A stretch of DNA of 28,792 nucleotides from CAZQHK01 sp964593455 (GTDB taxonomy: Bacteria > Muiribacteriota > CAYSPT01), in the NCBI GenBank assembly GCA_964593455.1, contig CAZQHK010000048.1, forward strand, positions 1 through 28,792, in the 5' to 3' direction. Shown here piece after piece: positions 7,792 to 16,051 of this stretch; position 1 is the stretch's first letter; each line of letters starts with the position of its first letter. The position numbers and the translations under genes were made by a program. The notes under the pieces were generated by a model that searched no databases, was not told where the DNA came from, and saw only the letters and a list, made by a program, of their open reading frames with translations.

Positions 7792-7811
7792 AGCAAGAAG
7801 TGTGGAAAGAG
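7792..7811 (+). repeat. Dispersed intergenic repeat, copy E (partial)
   Basis: Reads AGCAAGAAGTGTGGAAAGAG, the central block of the repeat with one change (GTGTGG for GTGTAG). It faces copy D in inverted orientation about 95 bases away. The bases before it (TTGAGATTGAGATGA) also resemble those before copy A (ATTGAGAAGATCA). Confidence 0.6.
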
Positions 7812-8010
7812 GACCCTATGAGGCCTGTCCGATCCTATGTATCCTCCGACATTGTCCAGTAACTCGGCCGGTTCGTCCCACCCTGTGGTCTTTCTATCGC
7901 TTTGCTGTTGTTTCGCAAGGCGCTTGCTCGGCAGAGTTTATTTGGTGAAAGGATAAGGGGTGTTTGCACTGTGGTGAATCGATTGATACACTGGTTGTGG
8001 CAAGGGGTTG

Positions 8011-9759
8011 ATGGTCATAAGACTGCCGCTTTTTATCCGGTACCGGATCGTCTTCTATTTTTTGATCGCTACGGCTATGGGGGCGGGGATATCCTATGTT
8101 TTTTACTTTCAGGCCACTATGCGGGAGTTGGCTAAAGGCGGGGGTAACGACGGCTATCTTTTTGAATTGAGGATGGGAAATGGGGAGATGTCGGTAGAAG
8201 CAGAGGAGATGGCGCCCGGGACACCGATCAACTTCACCGGTGCAGATGGCCGGGTAGAAACCCGTTACTTCGGATCGAGGTACGACGAAGTCAACTACTT
8301 CATGCCGATGTCCTCGTTTCTGGGGTTCATTCTTTTTGCCGCGGGTTTTTTGACCCTTGTCATCTACCAGCGTCCTATCACCCGCGTGTTGAAAAAAGGT
8401 ATAGAACAGGTGGATGAAAAGACGTTGATCAAGGCAAAATCCCGGATACTCAACCTGCCGTGGTTTTCGTTTATCCTCTGCTGGGTGATGACCCTGGCGT
8501 TTTTTATCAACCAGGCCATCTGGGAAAAAGTCTATTTCAAGGTACTGACCTTCAAGGATATGTCGGCCATCTTTCTCAGCGCGTTTTGTTTCGGGCTGAT
8601 CTCGTCCTCGGTGGTGCTGGCCTGGTTCGATTTGCATCTGCTGAAATTCATCCCGCAGATATATTCCGGTGAAGAATTATTTAATGCCAAACGAGAGGGT
8701 AGGTCTATCAAGCTGGGGACGAAGATATTTATCATGACTTTCACCACCAGTATCATCCCGCTTTGTCTCCTGTTGTACCTCAACGTGACCTCCAACCCGG
8801 TTATCAAGCAAATGATGGTGCTGCGGTTGCAGGAGAAAAACGCCCGGGATTATTTCGCCACGGTTCCGGCCCTCATGCCGCTGGCGTTCTCGGCCCTGGC
8901 GGTAGTTTATTTTATCATCATCGCGTTGATCATGAGCCACAGTCTGCGCCAGGGGATTATCCGCCCCCAGGAGCTTCTCATCAGGCGGATGGCGGGGGTT
9001 AAAGATGGCAATTATGATCTTAAAACAACGGTTTTCACCAACGACGAAATCGGGCAGCTCAAGTCCAGCTTCAATGAAATGCTGGCCGGGTTGAGGCACC
9101 GGGAATTCATCAAGGACACCTTCGGCAAATTCATGAGCATCGAGGTTTCCCGGCAGATCCTTGAGGAAGGTAAAATCAACCTGGGCGGTGAAGAGGTGGA
9201 GGCCACGGTCCTGTTCTCGGATATACGGAATTTCACTCCCATGTCCGAGTCCATGTCACCGGACGAGGTGGTTTCTTTTCTCAACGAGTACTTCGCCCAC
9301 ACCGTGAAACCCATCCTGGACGAGCGGGGGGTGGTGAACAAATACATTGGAGACTGCATCATGGCTCTCTTTGGTGTGCCGGAAAAAATAGACGATCATG
9401 CCGACCGCGCGCTTCAAGCGGCGCTGCGTATGCGCTCGGCGCTTAAGGAATACAACGAATCCAGACAAGAACAACAACAGCAGCCGGTAAAAATCGGCAT
9501 CGGTATTCATTCCGGCCTACTGGTGGCAGGTAATATAGGTGCCCCGGAACGGATCGAGTATACGGTCATCGGCGACACGGTGAACGTCGCCTCCCGGATC
9601 GAGTCACAGACAAAGGATCTGGCTGCTACTATCCTGATCAGCCAAGCCGTCTACGACCGGCTGTCCGGAGAACTCTCATCACGGCTGGAGTTCGAGCGGT
9701 GTCCCCAAATAACAGTAAAAGGAAAGTCTGAACCGCTAGACCTTTATAAAGTCCTCTAA
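8011..9759 (+). CDS. Membrane-bound class III adenylate/guanylate cyclase with HAMP domain
   Basis: Makes a cyclic nucleotide, most likely cAMP. About 582 residues. Around six predicted membrane helices span residues 8-35, 102-122, 152-172, 188-210, 246-264 and 287-312, with a periplasmic loop at about 36-100. A HAMP-like linker follows (about 312-365, RPQELLIRRMAGVKDGNYDL to DEIGQLKSSFNEML). The catalytic domain (about 395-580) has both metal-binding aspartates, FSDIRNFT and YIGDCIMALFG, the adenine-specifying Lys in VVNKYIGD, and IEYTVIGDTVNVASRIES. The start is ATG 8011 (AAGGGG just upstream); a TTG at 8008 precedes it. It stands alone as a transcription unit. A CRP-type receptor is not in view. 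Confidence 0.92.
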   Translation: MVIRLPLFIRYRIVFYFLIATAMGAGISYVFYFQATMRELAKGGGNDGYLFELRMGNGEMSVEAEEMAPGTPINFTGADGRVETRYFGSRYDEVNYFMPMSSFLGFILFAAGFLTLVIYQRPITRVLKKGIEQVDEKTLIKAKSRILNLPWFSFILCWVMTLAFFINQAIWEKVYFKVLTFKDMSAIFLSAFCFGLISSSVVLAWFDLHLLKFIPQIYSGEELFNAKREGRSIKLGTKIFIMTFTTSIIPLCLLLYLNVTSNPVIKQMMVLRLQEKNARDYFATVPALMPLAFSALAVVYFIIIALIMSHSLRQGIIRPQELLIRRMAGVKDGNYDLKTTVFTNDEIGQLKSSFNEMLAGLRHREFIKDTFGKFMSIEVSRQILEEGKINLGGEEVEATVLFSDIRNFTPMSESMSPDEVVSFLNEYFAHTVKPILDERGVVNKYIGDCIMALFGVPEKIDDHADRALQAALRMRSALKEYNESRQEQQQQPVKIGIGIHSGLLVAGNIGAPERIEYTVIGDTVNVASRIESQTKDLAATILISQAVYDRLSGELSSRLEFERCPQITVKGKSEPLDLYKVL

Positions 9760-9764
9760 CCCGT

Positions 9765-9794
9765 TTGAAAAATCCTCTCATGATTGCTTATACT
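9765..9794 (+). promoter_or_regulatory. Predicted sigma-70 promoter for the GNAT-UbiA-PPDK gene set
   Basis: TTGAAA at 9765-9770 and TATACT at 9789-9794 each match the consensus at 5 of 6 positions, with an 18-base spacer. They lie between the cyclase stop and the GNAT start at 9838, so transcription would begin near 9801. Confidence 0.5.
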
Positions 9795-9837
9795 AGTTCA
9801 CGTGCTTTGATTCTTTTAGGGAAGCGGGTCAGTAGCT

Positions 9838-10863
9838 ATGTCGCTACAGGAACGGCCGGATTATTGTATGGTTAAGCAGTTTGAAAAAGAGAACCCGCTT
9901 ATGGAGAAATTTTCCGCCTTCCCGGCGCGGCTTTATGAGGGCGATCCGTTTTATCTCCCGAAACCGGTAGCCCTGGGAGGCCTACCGGCCACGTTTTTTC
10001 TGGCTTATTGTGATGGTACTGCCGCCGGCCGGGCGGCCGCCGTCATCAATCCAGAAATTTCTTATCGCAACCAGGCTACCGGGCTAATAGGCTGCTACGA
10101 GTGCGAGAACGATCCGTCTGTCTCCCAGGCTTTGTTTGATTCAATGTTCGAATTTTTCCGGGCTCGGGGAATCGATTACGTTATCGGTCCCATGAACGGT
10201 ACCACCTGGGGCAGTTACCGGGTAACCGAGCCGGATGATGATCCTCCTTTTTTTCTGGATAATTACCACCGTACCTGGTACGCAGAACAGTTTAAGGGAT
10301 ACGGTTTCGGAACCATAGCCCGTTATTACTCCGCCAGGATCACCGACATGGACCGCTCCTACGAGCGGGTTCCCCGGTTTGAAAAACTGTTCAAAAAAAA
10401 AGGTATCATCATCAGGGTGTTCAACATCGATCGGTTTGAAGAAGAGCTAGGAAAGATTTATGAGCTTTCCCGGATAGGATTCAAGGACAACTTCCTCTAC
10501 ACCGACATTCCCTACGTGGTGTTCAAGTCTATGTATGAAAGTATCAAGCGGTTTGTAAACCAGGAGTTCGTGTTGCTGGCGGAAGATTCCGAAGGCTCTT
10601 TGCTGGGATTCATATTTTGCTTAGACAACGTGCTTGAGCGTAAAAAGCGCTCACTGGTGATAAAAACCGTGGTAGTGCGTCCCGGAAACAGGAGCCGCGG
10701 GGTGGGGACCCTGCTGGTGGAAAAAATTCACCAGCGCGCTTTTGAAACGGGTTATGACGAGATTATTCATGCCCTCATGTACGAGGACAATACGTCCATG
10801 AATATCGTGTCGGATAAGGCCGACCATTTTCGGACCTATCTGCTGTTTGGACGAAAGGTTTGA
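9838..10863 (+). CDS. GNAT-family N-acyltransferase-like protein
   Basis: 341 residues. The C-terminal part is a GNAT fold with the acyl-CoA pyrophosphate-binding loop NRSRGVGTLL (about residues 285-295) after the β-strand SLVIKTVVVRP. The N-terminal half (DPFYLPKPVA; FFLAYCDGTAAGRAAAVINP; YVIGPMNGTTWGSYRV) resembles the first lobe of tandem-GNAT proteins that describe themselves only as hypothetical acetyltransferases. The acceptor is not predictable. It is the first gene of a co-directional set followed 25 bases later by a UbiA-type gene, which suggests a role in modifying a lipid or amino-lipid, but that is inference. The SD before ATG 9838 is weak. Confidence 0.75.
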   Translation: MSLQERPDYCMVKQFEKENPLMEKFSAFPARLYEGDPFYLPKPVALGGLPATFFLAYCDGTAAGRAAAVINPEISYRNQATGLIGCYECENDPSVSQALFDSMFEFFRARGIDYVIGPMNGTTWGSYRVTEPDDDPPFFLDNYHRTWYAEQFKGYGFGTIARYYSARITDMDRSYERVPRFEKLFKKKGIIIRVFNIDRFEEELGKIYELSRIGFKDNFLYTDIPYVVFKSMYESIKRFVNQEFVLLAEDSEGSLLGFIFCLDNVLERKKRSLVIKTVVVRPGNRSRGVGTLLVEKIHQRAFETGYDEIIHALMYEDNTSMNIVSDKADHFRTYLLFGRKV

Positions 10864-10888
10864 AGTATAACATCTGAGGAGGAACATA

Positions 10889-11844
10889 ATGGCAGATAAC
10901 AATGAGAATCTTATGATAGAGCCAGAAACCGGTACTTCACCGAACTCGGAGAAAGCCGATGAGGCGCCTGCCGGGTTCAAGAAATACTTCGCTTATACCA
11001 AAGAACGGTTTCCCATTCCCGGGGTGGCGCTTTACGCCGGATTACTGTTCTACGCTTGTTACTTCTTCGGGGTTAAAGCGGCCAAAGGGCAGTTTGGTCT
11101 GACGGACTCTATCCTGGGGTTTGTAGTGGTTTTTCTGGTGTTTTTTCATCTTCGGGTACTTGATGAGCACAAGGATTTCGATGACGATTGTATCGCTCAC
11201 CCGGACCGCCTGCTCAGCCGGGGGATCATTACCTTGCCGGAACTGCGGGGGTTTCTTTATGTAGCGCTCGTGGTGGAAATAGGTATCAGCCTTTACCTGG
11301 GTTTGAGCCATCTTATTCTGTGGACCCTGGTTTTCGTCTGGTCCATGCTTATGTACAAAGAATTTTTTGTCAGAGAGTGGTTGAAATCACGGCCGGGTCT
11401 ATACCTGCTAACCCATCAATTGCTGGTCCCATTCATCGGTCTCTACGCCATGAACCTTTCATATCCAGTGAGCCTGGTGAACAAACCGCTTTTGATCATG
11501 TTTTTCGGAGTATTTTTTCTGGGTCTGATGTGTTTGACCGTAACGTATGAAATTGCTCGCAAGACCTGGTCACCGGACCGGGAAAATCCGCACGCCGACT
11601 CCTACACGCGTGTCTGGGGTATTGTCCGGACCGTGATTGTGGGGGCCGGGATAGCCGGAATCGGCTTGACTATCACGCTTTACAATTTCAAGCTTGGCGG
11701 CATCTCCCCGGAATACTCGGCGGCGGTTGTCGTTCTCTATTTGGCTTTCCTGGGGACGGAGATACTTTTTTGGCGCAAGCCGGTCAGAAAGAACTCCAAG
11801 TTGGTAGAAGTCCTGGGAGCGGTCTACATGCTCGGGACGTTTCT
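10889..11844 (+). CDS. UbiA-family prenyltransferase, 3' end lost in assembly gap
   Basis: Integral membrane prenyltransferase-like protein. After a soluble, acidic N-terminus (about 1-33), several membrane helices follow (about 44-62, 72-90, 120-140, 141-158, 178-215, 250-275, 285-305). The first Asp-rich motif lies at 89-100 (RVLDEHKDFDDD) followed by HPDRLLSRGII, the usual UbiA pattern. The second polar loop is TYEIARKTWSPDRENPHADS (about 218-240). Such enzymes transfer prenyl diphosphate chains to aromatic or lipid acceptors; the acceptor here is unknown. GAGGAGG precedes ATG 10889 at normal spacing. Sequence is reliable up to 11844; the reading frame continuing through the Ns to 11977 is meaningless. 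Confidence 0.85.
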
Positions 11845-11944
11845 NNNNNNNNNNNNNNNNNNNNNNNNNNNNNNNNNNNNNNNNNNNNNNNNNNNNNNNN
11901 NNNNNNNNNNNNNNNNNNNNNNNNNNNNNNNNNNNNNNNNNNNN
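11845..11944. other. Assembly gap (100 N)
   Basis: Exactly 100 undetermined bases, the conventional size for a scaffold join of unknown length. The C-terminus of the UbiA-type gene and possibly further genes are missing here, so the distance to the next gene is not known. Confidence 0.99.
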
Positions 11945-11960
11945 ATATGTGAAAGAATCA

Positions 11961-11981
11961 GGATGTGTAGAAAGTAGGGTT
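11961..11981 (+). repeat. Dispersed intergenic repeat, copy F (partial)
   Basis: GGATGTGTAGAAAGTAGGGT matches the second half of the repeat (GTGTAGAAAGTAAGGTT). It lies between the N gap and the start of the PEP-synthase-like gene, ending a few bases before ATG 11990. Its first half may be degraded or may extend toward the gap. Confidence 0.6.
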
Positions 11982-11989
11982 TCTTTACC

Positions 11990-14731
11990 ATGAGTTCGAT
12001 ATATTGTGTTAATGAAGAGGCAGGGAAGGAAGCGCCGGTCCCTCCGGTAACCGTTATCGGCGGCAAGGCCCGCAACCTGGCTCTCATGCAGCGTCACGAT
12101 CTGCCGGTTCCTGGATGGATTGTTCTGACTACCGATTGTTTTGAAAGATTCATGGGGGGAAATCTCACGGAACTGAAAACCTTTCTCAAGAAAAAGGTTA
12201 AAACCCAGAAACACGTAGGCCGTCTATCGGCGAAACTCCAGGAAATAGTTTTGAAACAAGAGTTCACCGAGGAGATGAAACAGGAGATCTCTGAAGTGGT
12301 AGCAAAGATGACATCCGGTAATGACTCCTACTTTTCCATCCGCTCATCCGCCGTGGACGAGGATGGCCGGAGGCACAGCTTTGCCGGCCAGTTGGAGAGC
12401 TTTCTCTACGTGAAACCAGGCGAGAGTCTGTTCGATTGTGTCAAACAATGTTTCTCCTCAGCTTTTGCCGAACGTGTCATGGTCTACCGGTACGTCAACG
12501 ATCTCCCGTTTAAACGTGTGAGACCGGCGGTGATTATTCAGCAGATGATCTTTGGCGACGTCAGCGGCGTGATGTTTACCGGTAATCCTTTGACTAACAA
12601 TCCTGAACATACTTTGATCAATGCCACCTATGGAATCGGAGAAGGAATTGTTTCCGGGGAACTGGACAGCGATACCTGGCTTCTTGATGAGAACGGCGAT
12701 ATTATCAAACGCACGATCATCTCAAAACAGGAGAAGATTACCTTTAACAAAGAGGAAGAATACGGGACCGTTAAGCTGCCGGTAGAAGAAAACCTGGCGG
12801 AAAAACCGGCCCTGAGCGATGAAACTCTCCAGGCTCTGGAAATGGTCTCCAGGGATATCGAAGGTCTCTTTGGGCATATACCTCAGGATATAGAGTTCTG
12901 TCTGAAGGGCAACCGGATATACATCCTGCAGGCACGGCCGGTAACGACCCTGAGCCATATCGATAAAAGTCTGCCAAAAACCATTGTCGATAATTCCAAT
13001 ATCATCGAAAGTTTCCCCGGTATGACGGCTCCCTTCACTTTTTCTTTTGCCAGCGTGGTCTACGACCAGGTGTACCGGCAGTTTTTCAAACTTATGGGAA
13101 CTCCGGACAGGAAGATTAACACCATGACTTCCACTTTTCGCAACATGCTGGCTTACATCAACGGGCGGATCTTTTATAACCTGAACTCATGGTATAAAGT
13201 GTTGGCACTCATGCCCGGTTACCGGCTCAACCGGCGCCTGATGGAAGGCATGATGGGAGTCAAGAGTAAGGCGGACATCGAGGTGGAGGACTCGGTCGGA
13301 TTCTTAGAAAAATGGTTTGTTGAAATACCTCAGATGGTGAGAGGTGTTTTTTGTATTTCGCTCAGTTTCTTCCGCCTGGAAGCGCGGGTTGAGGTGTTCA
13401 AGAAGACGTTTGATGAAGCCACCGAAAAGTACATGGACGAGAAGTTCGAAGGCTGGCGCAACGAACAACTGGGAGAGCTTTACACCGTCCTTACCGAGCA
13501 GATCCTCAAGCGGTGGAAACCGCCCATAGAAAACGATTTTTTCACCATGATTTTTTATGGGGTGCTGGGCAAGATGGTAAAAAAATTGGAACTTGCGGAA
13601 GGGGACAGCCTACAGAACGATCTCCTGATAGGGCAGGGCGACGTGCGGTCTACCGAACCGACCAAGGAGATCATCTCTATCACTAACTGGATCAGGGAGC
13701 GCGAAGACCTGGTGAAACTCTTCCGCTCCGAGTCAGAAGAGTCCCTTATTGCAACGCTGCTCATGTCCGACGACCCGGCATACAAAGATATCCGTGGTAA
13801 ATTACAGAGTTACATTTCCCGATACGGATTTCGCTGCATGATGGAACAGAAACTGGAACTCGACAGCTTGAAAGAAGATCCGTCCTTCATTTTTACCACC
13901 ATCAAAAACTATCTAAAAAAGGAGCCACTCGATCTGGACGCGATGGCGACTAAAGAGAAAGAGAAACGTAATCGAGCGGAAAAAATCGTTTTTGCCAAAG
14001 TCCCTCTTCTCAAACGCCCCCTGGTAAAGTGGGTGCTCAGAAACGCCCGGGAAGCCATCAGCCGCCGTGAAGATCTCCGTTTCATGCGGACCCAGATCTT
14101 CGGTATCGTCCGGTCCATCTTCAATGCCGTGGGCCGAAACTTCGCTGGGGACGGCTTGATCGAGGACATGAAAGATATCTACTTCCTGCATGTCAACGAG
14201 GTGTTCGAGCTTATGGAGGGCCGCAGCCTGAACCGTTCTTTCATCAGGGAGTTGATCGAAAAGAGAAAACAGGATTTTCAGCAGGCGGCTACGGTGGAGA
14301 CCGGTGAACGGTTGTTTGTTTACGGAGATTTTTACAATAAACAGTTCGTAGAGATTTTGACGGAAGAAGAAGTCGACGGCAGCGCCGATCTCGGGCCTAA
14401 CCGGTTCAAGGGAGTACCCTGCAGCCCGGGCGAGGTGGAGGGTGTGGCCAAGATCGTTCTCTCCCCGCAGGAAGCCGACCTCGATGGCGAAATCATGGTC
14501 ACCAAGCGGACCGATCCTGGCTGGGTGCCGCTGTTTCCATCGGTATCCGGCCTTATTATAGAACGGGGATCGGTTCTTTCTCACTCGGCAGTGGTGGCTC
14601 GTGAGATGGGGATACCCACCATCGTAGGCTTAAGGAAGATCACCGACCGGATCAAAGAAGGCGACCGGATCGTGATGAACGGCACCAACGGTATAGTGGA
14701 GATCGTCGAGGAGATGCAGGTGTCTTCATGA
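11990..14731 (+). CDS. PEP-synthase / rifampicin-phosphotransferase-like dikinase
   Basis: 913 residues in the pyruvate phosphate dikinase superfamily. The N-terminal ATP-grasp domain (about 1-325) has IGGKARNLALMQ, FSIRSSAVDEDGRRHSFAGQ, VIIQQMIFGDVSGVMFT, NATYGIGEGIVSGELDSD and IYILQARPV. A long middle region (about 330-800) is not the PEP-binding TIM barrel of true PEP synthase but resembles the middle domain of rifampicin phosphotransferases. The C-terminal phosphohistidine domain (about 820-905) has TDPGWVPLFP and SVLSHSAVVAREMGIPTIVG with the transfer His at about 865. The chemistry is therefore His-mediated phosphate transfer from ATP to an organic acceptor, which is unknown. Its stop overlaps the next start (ATGA at 14728-14731), tying it to the BtaA-like gene. 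The SD is weak; the upstream sequence is repeat copy F. Confidence 0.85.
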   Translation: MSSIYCVNEEAGKEAPVPPVTVIGGKARNLALMQRHDLPVPGWIVLTTDCFERFMGGNLTELKTFLKKKVKTQKHVGRLSAKLQEIVLKQEFTEEMKQEISEVVAKMTSGNDSYFSIRSSAVDEDGRRHSFAGQLESFLYVKPGESLFDCVKQCFSSAFAERVMVYRYVNDLPFKRVRPAVIIQQMIFGDVSGVMFTGNPLTNNPEHTLINATYGIGEGIVSGELDSDTWLLDENGDIIKRTIISKQEKITFNKEEEYGTVKLPVEENLAEKPALSDETLQALEMVSRDIEGLFGHIPQDIEFCLKGNRIYILQARPVTTLSHIDKSLPKTIVDNSNIIESFPGMTAPFTFSFASVVYDQVYRQFFKLMGTPDRKINTMTSTFRNMLAYINGRIFYNLNSWYKVLALMPGYRLNRRLMEGMMGVKSKADIEVEDSVGFLEKWFVEIPQMVRGVFCISLSFFRLEARVEVFKKTFDEATEKYMDEKFEGWRNEQLGELYTVLTEQILKRWKPPIENDFFTMIFYGVLGKMVKKLELAEGDSLQNDLLIGQGDVRSTEPTKEIISITNWIREREDLVKLFRSESEESLIATLLMSDDPAYKDIRGKLQSYISRYGFRCMMEQKLELDSLKEDPSFIFTTIKNYLKKEPLDLDAMATKEKEKRNRAEKIVFAKVPLLKRPLVKWVLRNAREAISRREDLRFMRTQIFGIVRSIFNAVGRNFAGDGLIEDMKDIYFLHVNEVFELMEGRSLNRSFIRELIEKRKQDFQQAATVETGERLFVYGDFYNKQFVEILTEEEVDGSADLGPNRFKGVPCSPGEVEGVAKIVLSPQEADLDGEIMVTKRTDPGWVPLFPSVSGLIIERGSVLSHSAVVAREMGIPTIVGLRKITDRIKEGDRIVMNGTNGIVEIVEEMQVSS

Positions 14732-15819
14732 CAGAAATACAGGAACGGGCCAGGTTTGATTTTATCCGCTACGCCAACTGCTGGGAAGATGCCGATATCC
14801 TCTTGGAAGCGTTGCGGATAAAACCGGGAAACCGCTGCCTGTCGGTGGCCAGTTCCGGCGATAACTCCCTGTCCATGCTGGTGTGCGATCCGGAACAGGT
14901 GGTCGCCGCCGATTTGAGCAGAGTTCAGATTGCTTGCCTGGAACTCAGGATTGCCGCGTTCAAACGCCTGAGTTATCAGCGGCTTCTTGAATTTCTGGGG
15001 ATAATTCCATTTAAAGGCCGCTCTCACATATACCATGCTGTTAAAGGCGAACTTTCCGATTCTTCCCGCCAGTTTTTCAAACGGCACATGGACATGATCG
15101 AGCAGGGAGTTATCTATCCGGGTAAGTTCGAACAGTACTTCAAACTTTTCAGGACTAAAATGATGCCGCTTATCCACAGTCACCGCCATATAGATGAACT
15201 TCTGGCGGATAAAAGCATCCAGGAGCAGGAACACTTTTATCACGACACCTGGGACAATCAGCGTTTCCGGATCCTGTTCCATGTATTCTTCAGCAAGTTC
15301 ACTATGGGCCGGCTGGGCCGGGACACCGAGTTCTTCCGCTATGCTAAGGGAACGCTGGCCTCACGGTTGCTGACTCGGGTTGAACATGCCCTGACCCAGA
15401 TACCCAACCACACCAATCCCTATCTCAACTTTATCCTCACCGGCAGCTTCCCGCTTCACGCCCTACCTCATTATCTCCGGGAGGAGAATTTTGAAGCGAT
15501 CAAACGGAACATCAGCCGGATAAAGCCTTTCCTGGGAACGGTTTCTGAAGCTATTGAGGCTGAACCTGAAATCCGGTTCGACACCTTTAACATGTCGGAC
15601 ATCTTCGAGTACATGGACATGGACCTGTACAGCACGGTGCTCGGCGACATCGAATCACACGCAACCTCCGGTGCCCGCCTGGCCTTCTGGAACATGATGG
15701 TGGATCGGGAACTTCCGGAAACTGCCGCATTTACTTGCAACAGAGAGCTTTCCGAAACGTTGTTTCTCAAGGACAAGGCTTTTTTCTACAAGCGGTTCCT
15801 CGTCGGTGAGAAGACCTAA
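14728..15819 (+). CDS. BtaA-like (DUF3419) SAM-dependent 3-amino-3-carboxypropyltransferase
   Basis: 363 residues resembling BtaA, which moves the 3-amino-3-carboxypropyl group of S-adenosylmethionine onto diacylglycerol to make diacylglyceryl-homoserine, the betaine-lipid precursor. Seen: RYANCWEDADILLEAL at the N-terminus; the SAM fold CLSVASSGDNSLSMLVCDP then VVAADLSRVQIACLELRIAA (about residues 37-75); and a C-terminal methyltransferase-like part with FDTFNMSDIFEYMD (about 288-302) and SGARLAFWNMMVDREL. The N-methyltransferase partner BtaB is not in the window, so the product may not be a betaine lipid. It is translationally coupled to the upstream dikinase by a 4-base overlap. A DUF3419 enzyme with another acceptor is equally possible. 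Confidence 0.8.
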   Translation: MTEIQERARFDFIRYANCWEDADILLEALRIKPGNRCLSVASSGDNSLSMLVCDPEQVVAADLSRVQIACLELRIAAFKRLSYQRLLEFLGIIPFKGRSHIYHAVKGELSDSSRQFFKRHMDMIEQGVIYPGKFEQYFKLFRTKMMPLIHSHRHIDELLADKSIQEQEHFYHDTWDNQRFRILFHVFFSKFTMGRLGRDTEFFRYAKGTLASRLLTRVEHALTQIPNHTNPYLNFILTGSFPLHALPHYLREENFEAIKRNISRIKPFLGTVSEAIEAEPEIRFDTFNMSDIFEYMDMDLYSTVLGDIESHATSGARLAFWNMMVDRELPETAAFTCNRELSETLFLKDKAFFYKRFLVGEKT

Positions 15820-15825
15820 AGCGGC

Positions 15826-15999
15826 TCAGAAGCTGTCGAAATCGTCTTCGGTGACCTTGAAATCGAACTCCAGGGTATGCATCTTCTGATCGGGGCTCTC
15901 CTGGCTTTCCTCGGCCATAAAATCCAAATTGTAACAGGAGTCATTATTGAGTTCAAGAAGGGCTTTGACTTGCGCCGGCGACGGTATCGCGTGTACCAT
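15826..15999 (-). CDS. Small acidic protein of unknown function
   Basis: A 57-residue open frame on the minus strand between the BtaA-like gene and the acyl ligase, starting MVHAIPSPAQVKALLELNN and ending FDFKVTEDDFDSF. It is strongly acidic toward the C-terminus. Codon choice with mostly G/C third positions matches neighbouring genes, and the protein has normal composition. The plus-strand reading over the same bases (rich in Ser, Arg and Cys) does not look like protein. The ATG at 15999 is preceded by GTG 16002; an in-frame ATG at 16062 would run antisense into the ligase start. The SD is weak. I do not recognise the family. Confidence 0.5.
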   Translation of the reverse strand: MVHAIPSPAQVKALLELNNDSCYNLDFMAEESQESPDQKMHTLEFDFKVTEDDFDSF

Positions 16000-16051
16000 C
16001 ACATCGCATGACCCTGCGCTGGATAATCGTTTGATCAGGGTGGACGAGGCA

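Larger units (their letters stand above)
7533..8010. other. Non-coding region between hflX and the cyclase gene
   Basis: About 480 bases without a convincing gene; the short open frames here have no recognisable sequence. It holds two copies of the dispersed repeat (D on minus, E on plus) and the hflX 5' region. The stretch ATTGTCC to GTCCCACCCTG at 7851-7882 loosely resembles the sequence just before repeat copy C (3590-3616), hinting that the repeat unit may once have been longer. Confidence 0.6.

Noticed and set aside
7902..8135. Small plus-strand gene before the cyclase
   Set aside because: It overlaps the cyclase start in another frame and shows no protein-like pattern.
11945..11977. 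C-terminus of the UbiA-type protein after the N gap
   Set aside because: The frame through the Ns is arbitrary, and the bases belong to repeat copy F and the next gene's leader.
13913..15282. Two minus-strand frames (223 and 233 residues) opposite the dikinase and BtaA-like genes
   Set aside because: They are shadows of well-supported genes, with no recognisable motifs.
15947..16051. N-terminal extension of the acyl ligase frame
   Set aside because: Its sequence is unlike ANL enzymes, and the normal ligase N-terminus begins at ATG 16052; the minus-strand small gene explains these bases better.
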